This document shows, piece by piece, positions 1-8,747 of a stretch of DNA of 31,618 bases. A program made the translations under genes and the position numbers. The stretch is from Acholeplasmataceae bacterium UBA6235 (lineage in GTDB: Bacteria > Bacillota_I > Bacilli_A > Acholeplasmatales > UBA5453). The stretch lies in NCBI GenBank assembly GCA_002441525.1, contig DJWH01000112.1:1-31618 (forward strand), read 5' to 3'. The notes under the pieces are model-generated. The model made no database searches and was not told the origin of the DNA. It saw nothing but the letters and a program-made list of their open reading frames with translations. Numbering within the stretch: position 1 is the first letter of the stretch; every line of letters begins with the position of its first letter.

Positions 1-240
1 TTTGAATACATTGATTTTCTTATAGAACCCATAAATGCTGACAATTATCAAACAATACTTGAAAACATTATAACATATATTACTTCTCATTTGAGCGTAG
101 AAGAACAAGCTCTTATAAACTTATACTTCTTTAAAAATAAAACACTTGAAGAAATAGGTAAATCCAATAATGTCTCTAGAGAAACCATTAGGCGAAGCAT
201 CAAGAAAATCATCAACGAGATAAGGAGGTGGTATAGATGA
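1..240 (+). CDS. Sigma-70 region 4 protein, 3' end (partial)
   Basis: The frame is open from the first base of the window to a TGA at 238-240, giving 79 residues whose start lies outside. The last ~50 residues read as a helix-turn-helix of the sigma-70 region 4 kind: LSVEEQALINLYFF, then KTLEEIGKSNNVSRETIRRSI, then a basic end NEIRRWYR. In this family region 4 recognises the -35 box and lets the factor bring RNA polymerase to its promoters. Its last codons contain the AAGGAGGTG ribosome site of the next gene, and its stop overlaps that gene's start (ATGA), so the two are translationally coupled. It heads the cluster ending in the RHS gene and could be a dedicated activator of it (inference). 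A LuxR- or ECF-type regulator is possible because the upstream domains cannot be seen. Confidence 0.75.
   Translation, partial: FEYIDFLIEPINADNYQTILENIITYITSHLSVEEQALINLYFFKNKTLEEIGKSNNVSRETIRRSIKKIINEIRRWYR
222..230 (+). promoter_or_regulatory. Strong ribosome binding site inside the sigma gene
   Basis: AAGGAGGTG lies 6 nt before the ATG at 237 and inside the coding sequence of the upstream sigma-like gene. It supports the start of the membrane protein and its coupling to the upstream gene. Confidence 0.7.
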
Positions 241-635
241 AAGAAGAAACAGAAACACATAAAACAAATCAACTAAACGAGTTCGAGAAAGACAAGATTA
301 AAAGCCTCAATCAATTTTTCATGAAAAGTATTACACATGGATTACTATTTGCTTTCCTACTCTTTATTATTACAGTTGTTTTGTTGTTATTTACAATTAT
401 TGCAACCGACATGGATTCATCGGTAAAGATTACGATTATTTCTATGGTTGCAACATTTGTTTTAACGAGTAGCAAAACTTTAATGGATCGAACGGTTGAG
501 ATTATTACTTATACGGTTCGATTACTAGGCGAAGAACAGCGTGGATTCAACAAGAAAATTGGTATTGAAATTGAACCTGTTGAATTTGAAGAGTTGTCTG
601 ATGACAACGACAAGGAGGAAAAGAAAAATGTATAG
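237..635 (+). CDS. Small two-helix membrane protein, coupled to the sigma gene
   Basis: A 132-residue protein of no family I recognise. It has a polar N-terminal ~30 residues rich in Glu and Lys, then a strongly hydrophobic segment at about residues 38-60 (LLFAFLLFIITVVLLLFTII), a short polar link containing DMDSS, and a second, weaker hydrophobic segment at about 66-82. The C-terminus is highly acidic (EPVEFEELSDDNDKEE). No signal-peptide cleavage site is evident, so it is probably an integral membrane protein with cytoplasmic ends. The start is fixed by AAGGAGGTG and by the ATGA overlap with the sigma-like gene. A small membrane protein coupled to a sigma factor is the usual arrangement of sigma/anti-sigma pairs, but no anti-sigma motif is visible and that role is inference. 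A holin-like role is another possibility. Confidence 0.7.
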   Translation: MKEETETHKTNQLNEFEKDKIKSLNQFFMKSITHGLLFAFLLFIITVVLLLFTIIATDMDSSVKITIISMVATFVLTSSKTLMDRTVEIITYTVRLLGEEQRGFNKKIGIEIEPVEFEELSDDNDKEEKKNV

Positions 636-654
636 AATTTTTACACCACCATAA
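628..654 (+). CDS. Eight-codon mini-ORF between membrane protein and NTase gene
   Basis: ATG at 628 opens an eight-codon frame (MYRIFTPP) ending at TAA 652-654, preceded by a good ribosome site AAGGAGG at 612-618. It starts inside the last codons of the membrane-protein gene. Its stop overlaps a further ATG at 654 that opens a five-codon frame (MNGK, TGA at 666-668), and that TGA overlaps the ATG at 665 of the next gene. The downstream gene has only a weak ribosome site (AACGGA), so ribosomes may reach it by termination and re-initiation along this chain. The sequence relations are seen directly; the translational role is inference. Confidence 0.4.
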   Translation: MYRIFTPP

Positions 655-664
655 TGAACGGAAA

Positions 665-1555
665 ATGATGATGAAAAACAGATATCAGATCGCAGACAAA
701 ACCATTTATCGATCTATCAAGTTTCTATTTAAATATTTAAAGTATGATATGTTTCATGAAGTTTATAAAAAACTTTGGTTCGATATTGATACTGCAAAGG
801 ATAGCAGAGAAAAAGATATTCTAGCATACATTAAAAGTCTGAAATATTTAATGAGTCAATTAAGTTCAGGTATCAACCCTGATTTAGTTAGGGATAGTTA
901 TTATTTGTTAACTGGATCAAAACTCAGTGAAAAGAAAGTTGAAAAGATACTTGTGTCCTATTACTCAAATCATGAGGAATCAGGTCATATCTGTGCAACG
1001 ATGATTCACAAAGCAATCTATGAGACAGTTAAAACTAAAAAAATCCAGTTTGCAATGTTGTTGACGAATTATGTGCTACTTCGAAATGGTTATACCATCA
1101 TCACAATATTCCAAAGTGAAATCGCAAAATACCGACATGCAATTAGAAACCTTGAAACCGACTGGACTTATCTTTATGGCTTTATCGTTGCTAATGAGCT
1201 TTTTATTAGAAATAGTGATTTAAGGATTCAAGATACTCCACTTAGATACACAAAAGATTCGTTTATGACTGAGATAATCAAATACAAAAATAGATTGATT
1301 CACGATTTTAAGATTCAAAACATATACTTATATGGCTCATTATCAAGAAATCAAAATAATCAATCAAGTGATGTTGATTTATTAATCATCATGGATGAAA
1401 AACAACTAGAGTACTTTGAAAAGGTGCAATTAATTGCGGCATGTAAAAAGTATTTAGAAAAGAATTTAGAAATAAGAATTGATCTAATCGATATTAGGTC
1501 AGCAATTAAGTTGTTTGGTACTAGAGGTATCGGACAAGCAATCAAAATTTATTAA
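665..1555 (+). CDS. Minimal nucleotidyltransferase with a Fic-like N-terminal half
   Basis: A 296-residue protein. The C-terminal ~90 residues carry an exact minimal-nucleotidyltransferase signature: YLYGSLSR, with G224-S225, ten residues, then D236-V-D238, and a third likely metal ligand at D273 in RIDLID. Family members transfer NMP groups to proteins, RNA or drugs. The N-terminal ~200 residues are helical. Around residues 114-147, IHKAIYETVKTKK followed by FAMLLTNYVLLRNGYTIITI lines up with the Fic motif helix-loop-helix. However, the expected HPFxxGNGR is not preserved beyond the first His (H115), so this half would be catalytically dead if the match is right. Three ATGs in a row (665, 668, 671) leave the start uncertain by two residues. 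It lies 16 nt upstream of the RHS gene. Toxin, antitoxin or effector-modifying roles are all open. Confidence 0.65.
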   Translation: MMMKNRYQIADKTIYRSIKFLFKYLKYDMFHEVYKKLWFDIDTAKDSREKDILAYIKSLKYLMSQLSSGINPDLVRDSYYLLTGSKLSEKKVEKILVSYYSNHEESGHICATMIHKAIYETVKTKKIQFAMLLTNYVLLRNGYTIITIFQSEIAKYRHAIRNLETDWTYLYGFIVANELFIRNSDLRIQDTPLRYTKDSFMTEIIKYKNRLIHDFKIQNIYLYGSLSRNQNNQSSDVDLLIIMDEKQLEYFEKVQLIAACKKYLEKNLEIRIDLIDIRSAIKLFGTRGIGQAIKIY

Positions 1556-1556
1556 T

Positions 1557-1563
1557 AAGGAGA
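1557..1563 (+). promoter_or_regulatory. Ribosome binding site deciding the RHS start
   Basis: AAGGAGA right after the stop codon of the NTase gene (TAA 1553-1555), 8 nt before ATG 1572. It argues against the in-frame ATG at 1515, which would overlap the NTase gene by 41 nt. Confidence 0.7.
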
Positions 1564-1571
1564 AAATAAAA

Positions 1572-4500
1572 ATGATAAAACGAATTACAAATAATCAAGG
1601 AATTAGTGTTCAAAGTACATATGTGATTCAAAATGAACAAGAACCTGAAGCTAAAGGTATTGATAAAATCTATCTAGCAACAGGAAGTAATCAACATGTA
1701 CTCATGAAATTTATTGGGCTTGATTTAAATCAAATAGATAGAATTGGTAGAGCAGTATTGAGATTAGCAGTATCCCAAGATACAACGATATTTCAAAATT
1801 CAACTGAGAAATCTGAATACTTTGTTTATAGGAATACATCAGATTTTGATCCCTCCGATGTACTTTGGACAGGAAAACCTGCAATGTCTTCAACTTATGA
1901 AGCGGGAATATTAGTCCCATTTTCATTAGTACCTGTTGGGTGGTTTCCAGAAAATCCCAATGACTTACCATATAAAGTTGTTGAGTTGGACTTAACTGAG
2001 ATAGTGAAGTATTGGAAGAAAAATAATATTTCAGTTCACGGTATAACTATTACAAAATCATCACCAGGTGTGATTTATAACCCTTCAATTATCGAAAGAA
2101 CAGGAATCTATGAATATTTCATTATAGAAGATTCGAAAACACAAGGATTAGAACCACTTTTAAGTCATACACCAGTTGAATGTGGTTTTCCAGGAACTGG
2201 TTATGTAAATAACTTAACAGGAGAATTTGTTTTTCAGACAGTTCAACTTCAAACTTCATCAAAGAATGCACCAATTTCATTCACTGCATTCAGAAATAAT
2301 AAGTCATTATCAGGCTTTACCAAAACAAATTTTTTAGGCCCCAAATTCAGAGCGAATTTCGAGTTTGCATTAAAATTAGAAACCCATTATGCACTATTAG
2401 TACATCCAAATGGCAGTGAATCAATCTTTACAAAAATGACAAGACTTGAAGCTGAAAGATTTGGAATTTTTGCACAAGAGAGTGATGTTTATGTTGACTT
2501 ATCCAGTTATGCATATGCGATTTGTAATGAAGCATCCATCGTGATAAGATATCCTGATAATATGAAGATTGAACTCAATACACACAAGATTGAAAAAGTT
2601 ACGATGCCTTCTGGAGATACGATAACTTATTATTGGAATCCATCCAAAGATAAGCTATTATTTATTGTAAACTCTGATGGAGAAAGAGTAAATTTATACT
2701 ACAATAGCCATGGAAAAATCTCCGAAATTGATTTCATCAGTGAGCAAAGATTAATGCAAATCACTTATGATAGTAACCAAACTGAAATTACTTCCATCAC
2801 ATTAAGCAAATGGGTGTTTGATCCTGAATCATCTTCTGAAGAGAAAATCTATACCGAACTTGAAAAAGCAACATTTACTTTAAGTGAACCATACTATTCT
2901 GTTGTTGATGTTAAAAATGATGATAGAACAGAGTTTCAACTTGCGTCAGAAATAGTCTATTCTGTTGTGAGTAAGAAACATGCATCTGGCGACATATTGA
3001 ATCAGATACATTTTTCTAGAGAATTAGATAAAACTGTCATTGAGGATTTTTTTGGCAACAAACAATACTTGTATTTTGATGACTACGGCCAAGTTAAGCA
3101 CAAGATTGACAATCAAGGCAAATCAATAAAAGCCGACTATGAGCTTGTAGGTTTAGATGGCACGACAAGAAGAGTAACCAGCAAATCAGAAATTCAACCA
3201 AACAGAAGCAACCTTATTGTAGATTTTAGTTTTGATAATCAAATTGGTGAATATAAGACTACAACAAAAGGGTGGAAGAAAAACACTGATACGAACAATA
3301 TTGTGAAAACAATGGATGGTGGTGTGTTTGGAAACAAATGCCTTCTGGTTAGAAAAACCGGTTCAGGTCAAACACGTATTACTCAACTGATCAACGTAAA
3401 TCCAGGTAGTTATTCCTTTATTGGTTTTGAGAAGAGAATTAATATCTCTGGTAACCCAGTAGTTAAGGCAAACATCACTTATACGATTTTAAGACTTGCT
3501 CAAGGCTCTGAAACAGGTATCTTAGATGAATCAGGGAACTCATGGGTAAGTGATACAGTAACTACATCTGTATCAACATCTGCATTAACAGGAAGCACCA
3601 ATAAATGGCAAAAATTTGTATTACCTACCATCATTATCCCAACTGGTGCGACCAATTCAACAATTGAATTAGAAATATTTGCATCACACACTTCAGGTGA
3701 TCTATTACTTGATGATTTCCAACTTGTTGCAGGCGAACACGTAGTCAACTTCAATCTAATTCCAAACGGCTATTTTGAAGAAAACGTCGGTTCATTGCCA
3801 ACAGAATGGACAGGAGAAAATCTAGATTCTTATGATAAGATTGTTGATTCAAGTTTGGATTACCCATATCACTTATTCATTGGTACTAGAACAATGAGGT
3901 TCACTGGTGATTTCACAAAGACCAAGAAGTTATTTAAAACATTTGATGTTAAAGGTACCCTAGGAGACGAACTCGTTTTTTCAGGATGGTTTAGAGGGAA
4001 AGTCTTAACAAATGAAGAAGCTAAAGTTGTCGTATCATTTATTAATGAATCTACTGTTACAGATGTACAGATAGTTTCATTTCAACCAAACGACTCCAGT
4101 TGGCAAAATGTCAGTCGTGGGTTTGTAGCAAAAACAGGCTTTACACAAATAAAGATATCCATTGAATATCGAGGATTTAATGTTCTTTTATTTGATGCGC
4201 TACAACTTTATGTAAACAGCAATGAATCTCACTATGCTTATGATGATCTAGGTAATATTATGGATCAATCATCTGCAAAAACATCAAGTGAATCTATTAG
4301 TAACACATTAGGTCAAATCGTTCAATCATCGAATAAACAAGGTGAAGTCTATCGCTACAAGTACGACACTAAGGGACAAATGACCGAGGTTAAAGATAAT
4401 AAAGGTAATAAAGTCGTTCATGTTTATGATTCTAAAGGAAACCCAATCACGATGGAGTTGAATTCATCACTTGGAAAGGTATCCCACTCAAAAACATTTA

Positions 4501-7500
4501 ACACAAAAAATCAACTAGTTAAATCGACAGATGAGTTTGGACGTGAATCAATTAATCTATATGATACAGAATTTAGACACATTCAAACAACTGACCCACT
4601 TGGACATAAGGATAAGAAAGAATACAATGAATTTAATCAGTTAATGAAAATTATTCGTGAAGATGCTCAAAGTGGTAGTGAGTCATTAACTTACCAATAT
4701 GATGAAAATCGAAATTTAAAGAAAATTATTATTGATCCAAGTAAGTATTATGAGTTTTTTTATAATTCGAAAAACCTTGTAGAAAAAATTAACATTAATT
4801 CAACTACGATCATTCATTATACTTATAATTCAAAGAGTCAAATTGTTATTCAAAAATTTGGTTCACATTTAAATAGTGATTATTACACTTTTGGTTATGA
4901 TACACGAGGTAGATTGATTTCAGTATCCTTCAATGGGGAAATAACTCCAAGTTGCACATATAAATATGACGAACTAGACCGAATCTCGGAAGTTAGATAT
5001 CAGAATGTAACTACATATTATTCATATGACAGAAGTGGAAAACTCATTCGTAAAACAAACACTGATGGGATATCTGAAAGATACATATTTGATAATATTG
5101 ATTCCATCCAAAAATCTATTATAGATATCAACGGAGTGATTAGAAGTTTTGAATACATCATGCCTTATGAAACGAGTCAATACAACTTTGATGGATTCGT
5201 AAATCGATTGGACAAAGCTTTTAATGATGACTACTTGGTAACTGATGGTCAACATAATGGACAAACCGGTTTGAAATCGACATATGCTAGAGGAATCAGT
5301 AGAGAAGACGACGTAGTGTTAAGAACACCTGTTGTTACGTTTGGACCATATGGGTCATATATCAATTACAACCTATTGTTAGCAAATAAACGTAGAGTTA
5401 CACAAGGTTTTTCAGGTGAGAAATTTAACTATGGTGAATGGAAAACACGATTTGATAAAAAGAAAACAATTTATGGCTGGTTTAAATTCATAGCGTCAAA
5501 AACATCAGATCAAGCTGTTATTACTATGAGTAAAACCGGTAATAACGATAGTATTATCATGTACCTAACACCTGAGGGACTTATAAAAATTACTTATGGA
5601 TCTTCAGTATTAACAACTATAGCATCATCGGTATTCAATTACACCTTGAACCAATGGGTTAAATTGGGTATGCAAGTATTCACTGAAAATGATATTACAT
5701 ATTTAAAAGTTTTTGCTAATGGCTTGTTAGTCTATAGTGAACAATTATCATCAACATTGATGACAAAGGATTTATCTGATTTACGTATTGGTTCATATGT
5801 ACCTGATAATCAAGTAGGTTCTAATACAAACTTTAAAGCAGCGCACATTGTTGTTGGGGCATACAATTATACAGATGAAGACATGTTGAAAATTTATACG
5901 CTTGCATTACCATATTTTAATGGAACTATTGTTCGCAAACAGCGTTCAGGTGTCTTATATCATGATCATCAAGCCTATGAAGGGTTAGATGTTGTTACAC
6001 TTAAAGGTACTCTTGTTTCGCACAAAGGTGTCCATCCAGAAAGTATTGGATATCAAGCAGGAACATATAAGCTTGATAAAACAAGATTATTTGAATATGA
6101 TGATTCAAGAAAAATACACGTCTATGGTAGTTATGGAAACGATAAAGACCTCATATCTTCAAAAGCAAAACTGGTTTATGATTTTAATATGAAGAATACA
6201 GGTATGTTATCTATTCGCTTTAAACCAGTAGATGTAGGCACGGAGTTAAGAACGATTCTATCGTTACAAAAAGGTACAGAAACACCATTAGGTTTATATG
6301 TAAATAGTGCCAATAAGCTTGTACTCACTCAAGCACAACAAGAAACATTAAATAATACAATTCTCACAAGTGGATGGAATCAACTAGTCATCAGATGGAG
6401 CGAAACATCATTATGGATTTACTTGAATGGTGATACTGTTGTATCTAGAACGAAATCTATAAGTTATGAAAATGCATTAGTTTCAGTTGGAGCATTGATT
6501 AACAGCAGTGTGCCATCATATCACTTTAATGGTCAATTTGAGATGTTAGCTCATAGCGATCAAATTTTTGATGACGCAAAAGTAACATTAATTAGAAACT
6601 CATATCAAACTATCGCTCATGAATCAGAATATGATGTATTAGGCAGAAAAGAAAAAGATGAGTTGAGTATTGGTACTACAAAACGAACTGCAGACTACAC
6701 GTATAAGAGACCTTATGGTGATCAAACTAAAACATCTTTCGAAGTTGAACACATGAAGACATTAGCAAACCACAACATTTATTACAACTATGATGATTTG
6801 GGAAATGTCACTGAAATGGATACTCCTGAAGGAACATATGAATACAAGTATGATTTCATGGGAAGACTCATTGAAGAATATAATCCAGTGCTTAATCAAA
6901 CCATCAAGATGGAATACGATAAGCAGAACATGATATTCAAGAGATTCTATGCTGGGAAAACCACAAACTTGGTTAAGCAACTTGAGTTTCTAACAAATGC
7001 AGAGGATCAGTTGGTTTATGTTGGGACAGTAGAAGGTGGAAATGAAACGCCTTTAGATATAACCTATGATCCTAAGTATGTTGGGAATCCGTTATCCATT
7101 GGAACAAAACAACTCACTTGGGAAGGTAGAAGATTAAAACAAATCATTGATGGTACTAATACATTCACCTACTCATATAATGAGCAAGGCTTAAGAACAA
7201 AGAAAAACATCAATGGTGTTGAAACAAAATATTATTTACAAGGAGCTAATATCATTGCAGAAGAAAAGAATGGTCAAATCATGCATTTCATCTACAATGA
7301 GCAAAACCAATTAGTAGGATTTGATCATCAACAAAACAAGTATTTCTATGTAAGAGATCTACTTGGGGTTATTAGAAATATTATTGATATTAATGGTAAT
7401 ATTGTGGTAACATATAGATATGATGCATGGGGTAATCATAAGGTTTATGATTCATCTAATGCAGAGAACACAAGTTCATCATTTATTGGTAATATTAACC

Positions 7501-8294
7501 CATTTAGATACAAGGGATACTATTATGATGTTGAAACTGGTTGGTACTATTTAAAAAGTAGATATTACAGTCCATTATTATCAAAGTTTATTAATATGGA
7601 TAGTACGCAGTATTTAGAACCTGAGAACATCGAAGGCATAAATTTATTCTCGTATTGTGGTAATAACCCAGTCATGAAATTAGATGACAGTGGAAATCTT
7701 CCTAAATGGCAAAAGTGGGTAATTGGTGGGCTATTCATTGTAGCCGCTGTAGCACTCACAATAGCCACTGCAGGAGTAGGAACTCTATTTGCAGGTGCGA
7801 TGGGTGGCGGACTTGTAGCATCTATTGCCGGAGGAGCAGCTGCAGGTGCAATTCTTGGTGCAGCAAGTGGTGCTCTAGTTAATGCCGGGACTCAAATTAT
7901 AACAAAGGATTTTGATGATTTTAGTTTAACTGAATTGGGTAAATCTGCACTTTCTGGTGCCATTGCAGGTGCCCTTGCTGGAGGATTATTCGGTGGAATT
8001 AAATATGGACTATCTGCAGGCAAAATTGCTAGAGGTGTATCAGGGTTAAAAAATGCAGAGTCAAATTTAACTAATGCATTCAGTCCTCTTAAAAACATTA
8101 AAAGTTTAGCAAAAATGCCTTTTAGTAACACTAATATTTTTAGATCAATAGGACAAGCGGCATCAAATTTTAATAATGCTTATTCTGCTTATGTATTTGC
8201 AAAGGCTACATACACAGCAGTGAATATAGCTGCAAGCGCAACATACTTCTTATTAGAAAATTTGACTAGTGAACTGTTAGGTTTAGTATTGTAA
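1572..8294 (+). CDS. Giant RHS/YD-repeat protein, candidate polymorphic toxin
   Basis: ATG 1572 is chosen because AAGGAGA sits 8 nt upstream; the longer frame from 1515 lies inside the previous gene and lacks a ribosome site. The product is 2240 residues. Order of parts: a DNRLRE-like N-terminal domain (~1-180); an RHS entry region (~195-540, VECGFPGTGYVNNLTGEF); two carbohydrate-binding-like beta domains (~547-725 and 728-883, ending in LLLDDFQL and LLFDALQLY); YD repeats (~886-1240, YDDLGNI, YDTKGQM); two LamG/concanavalin-like domains (~1275-1440, 1518-1670); more YD repeats; and the RHS core end (YRYDAWGN, ETGWYYLKSRYYSPLLSKFI, YCGNNPVMKLDDSG, ~1940-2035). The last ~200 residues are Gly/Ala-rich and hydrophobic (~2040-2115), then amphipathic. 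In this family the shell encloses a C-terminal toxin. No nuclease motif is visible here, and no signal peptide is seen. Secretion route and target are unknown. Confidence 0.9.
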   Translation: MIKRITNNQGISVQSTYVIQNEQEPEAKGIDKIYLATGSNQHVLMKFIGLDLNQIDRIGRAVLRLAVSQDTTIFQNSTEKSEYFVYRNTSDFDPSDVLWTGKPAMSSTYEAGILVPFSLVPVGWFPENPNDLPYKVVELDLTEIVKYWKKNNISVHGITITKSSPGVIYNPSIIERTGIYEYFIIEDSKTQGLEPLLSHTPVECGFPGTGYVNNLTGEFVFQTVQLQTSSKNAPISFTAFRNNKSLSGFTKTNFLGPKFRANFEFALKLETHYALLVHPNGSESIFTKMTRLEAERFGIFAQESDVYVDLSSYAYAICNEASIVIRYPDNMKIELNTHKIEKVTMPSGDTITYYWNPSKDKLLFIVNSDGERVNLYYNSHGKISEIDFISEQRLMQITYDSNQTEITSITLSKWVFDPESSSEEKIYTELEKATFTLSEPYYSVVDVKNDDRTEFQLASEIVYSVVSKKHASGDILNQIHFSRELDKTVIEDFFGNKQYLYFDDYGQVKHKIDNQGKSIKADYELVGLDGTTRRVTSKSEIQPNRSNLIVDFSFDNQIGEYKTTTKGWKKNTDTNNIVKTMDGGVFGNKCLLVRKTGSGQTRITQLINVNPGSYSFIGFEKRINISGNPVVKANITYTILRLAQGSETGILDESGNSWVSDTVTTSVSTSALTGSTNKWQKFVLPTIIIPTGATNSTIELEIFASHTSGDLLLDDFQLVAGEHVVNFNLIPNGYFEENVGSLPTEWTGENLDSYDKIVDSSLDYPYHLFIGTRTMRFTGDFTKTKKLFKTFDVKGTLGDELVFSGWFRGKVLTNEEAKVVVSFINESTVTDVQIVSFQPNDSSWQNVSRGFVAKTGFTQIKISIEYRGFNVLLFDALQLYVNSNESHYAYDDLGNIMDQSSAKTSSESISNTLGQIVQSSNKQGEVYRYKYDTKGQMTEVKDNKGNKVVHVYDSKGNPITMELNSSLGKVSHSKTFNTKNQLVKSTDEFGRESINLYDTEFRHIQTTDPLGHKDKKEYNEFNQLMKIIREDAQSGSESLTYQYDENRNLKKIIIDPSKYYEFFYNSKNLVEKININSTTIIHYTYNSKSQIVIQKFGSHLNSDYYTFGYDTRGRLISVSFNGEITPSCTYKYDELDRISEVRYQNVTTYYSYDRSGKLIRKTNTDGISERYIFDNIDSIQKSIIDINGVIRSFEYIMPYETSQYNFDGFVNRLDKAFNDDYLVTDGQHNGQTGLKSTYARGISREDDVVLRTPVVTFGPYGSYINYNLLLANKRRVTQGFSGEKFNYGEWKTRFDKKKTIYGWFKFIASKTSDQAVITMSKTGNNDSIIMYLTPEGLIKITYGSSVLTTIASSVFNYTLNQWVKLGMQVFTENDITYLKVFANGLLVYSEQLSSTLMTKDLSDLRIGSYVPDNQVGSNTNFKAAHIVVGAYNYTDEDMLKIYTLALPYFNGTIVRKQRSGVLYHDHQAYEGLDVVTLKGTLVSHKGVHPESIGYQAGTYKLDKTRLFEYDDSRKIHVYGSYGNDKDLISSKAKLVYDFNMKNTGMLSIRFKPVDVGTELRTILSLQKGTETPLGLYVNSANKLVLTQAQQETLNNTILTSGWNQLVIRWSETSLWIYLNGDTVVSRTKSISYENALVSVGALINSSVPSYHFNGQFEMLAHSDQIFDDAKVTLIRNSYQTIAHESEYDVLGRKEKDELSIGTTKRTADYTYKRPYGDQTKTSFEVEHMKTLANHNIYYNYDDLGNVTEMDTPEGTYEYKYDFMGRLIEEYNPVLNQTIKMEYDKQNMIFKRFYAGKTTNLVKQLEFLTNAEDQLVYVGTVEGGNETPLDITYDPKYVGNPLSIGTKQLTWEGRRLKQIIDGTNTFTYSYNEQGLRTKKNINGVETKYYLQGANIIAEEKNGQIMHFIYNEQNQLVGFDHQQNKYFYVRDLLGVIRNIIDINGNIVVTYRYDAWGNHKVYDSSNAENTSSSFIGNINPFRYKGYYYDVETGWYYLKSRYYSPLLSKFINMDSTQYLEPENIEGINLFSYCGNNPVMKLDDSGNLPKWQKWVIGGLFIVAAVALTIATAGVGTLFAGAMGGGLVASIAGGAAAGAILGAASGALVNAGTQIITKDFDDFSLTELGKSALSGAIAGALAGGLFGGIKYGLSAGKIARGVSGLKNAESNLTNAFSPLKNIKSLAKMPFSNTNIFRSIGQAASNFNNAYSAYVFAKATYTAVNIAASATYFLLENLTSELLGLVL

Positions 8295-8309
8295 TAATGG
8301 AGGAATCAG

Positions 8310-8606
8310 ATGAATAATCAAAATTGTGTTGATTTTCCAAAAATCAGGTTTTGCGGTGATATGCTTTTCATAAAACGAAGAAAACCTATACAGATTCGAA
8401 TACAGGATATAGAGAGTTTGTATTATGCTAAATGGTCGTTCTCTAATTATTTTTCATTAGCATTCGGTGATTTTAAATCACCGGGATTCTTATATATTAT
8501 TCTCAAAAGAAAGAAAATCTTTAATAAGAGTCTTGCATGTACATTTAAATATAATGATTTAGAAAAAATACCTGATTCATTTCGAAAGATTTTGGTATCT
8601 AAGTAA
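8310..8606 (+). CDS. Small protein after RHS, candidate immunity protein
   Basis: A 98-residue protein that starts 15 nt after the RHS stop, with GGAGG at 8299-8303. I do not recognise the family with confidence. The pattern of alternating hydrophobic strands with a basic turn (GDMLFIKRRKPIQIRIQDIE), a middle part with aromatic residues (SLYYAKWSFSNYFSLAF) and a final helix (YNDLEKIPDSFRKILV) resembles a small PH-like bacterial domain. It has no hydrophobic stretch long enough for a confident membrane helix and no signal peptide, so it is probably cytoplasmic. In polymorphic toxin loci the gene directly downstream of the RHS open reading frame is normally the immunity gene, so position alone makes this the best candidate. 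That assignment is inference. Confidence 0.6.
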   Translation: MNNQNCVDFPKIRFCGDMLFIKRRKPIQIRIQDIESLYYAKWSFSNYFSLAFGDFKSPGFLYIILKRKKIFNKSLACTFKYNDLEKIPDSFRKILVSK

Positions 8607-8693
8607 TATTTAATTAAAAATCTTTTACTATCATATATAAATGTGATAATTGTTATGATATAAGAACATAGTAGAATTTTAAGATCATTTAGT

Positions 8694-8747
8694 TCCCTTT
8701 GATAAAACATCTGTAAGACTAATTATTGCAGAGTGTGCTCAAAGGGA
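8694..8747. repeat. Inverted repeat pair TCCCTTTGA / TCAAAGGGA
   Basis: A perfect 9-bp inverted repeat with arms at 8694-8702 and 8739-8747 and a 36-nt spacer. No T-run follows, so it is not a typical terminator. It may be a relic of an element end, or chance in AT-rich DNA. Confidence 0.35.

Noticed and set aside
87..272. Minus-strand 61-residue frame rich in Phe, Met and Leu
   Set aside because: It is antisense to the sigma-like gene and the start of the membrane protein, which have ribosome sites and a family match.
1515..1571. Longer N-terminus of the RHS protein
   Set aside because: These 19 codons lie in another phase of the NTase gene and lack a ribosome site, while ATG 1572 has AAGGAGA at correct spacing.
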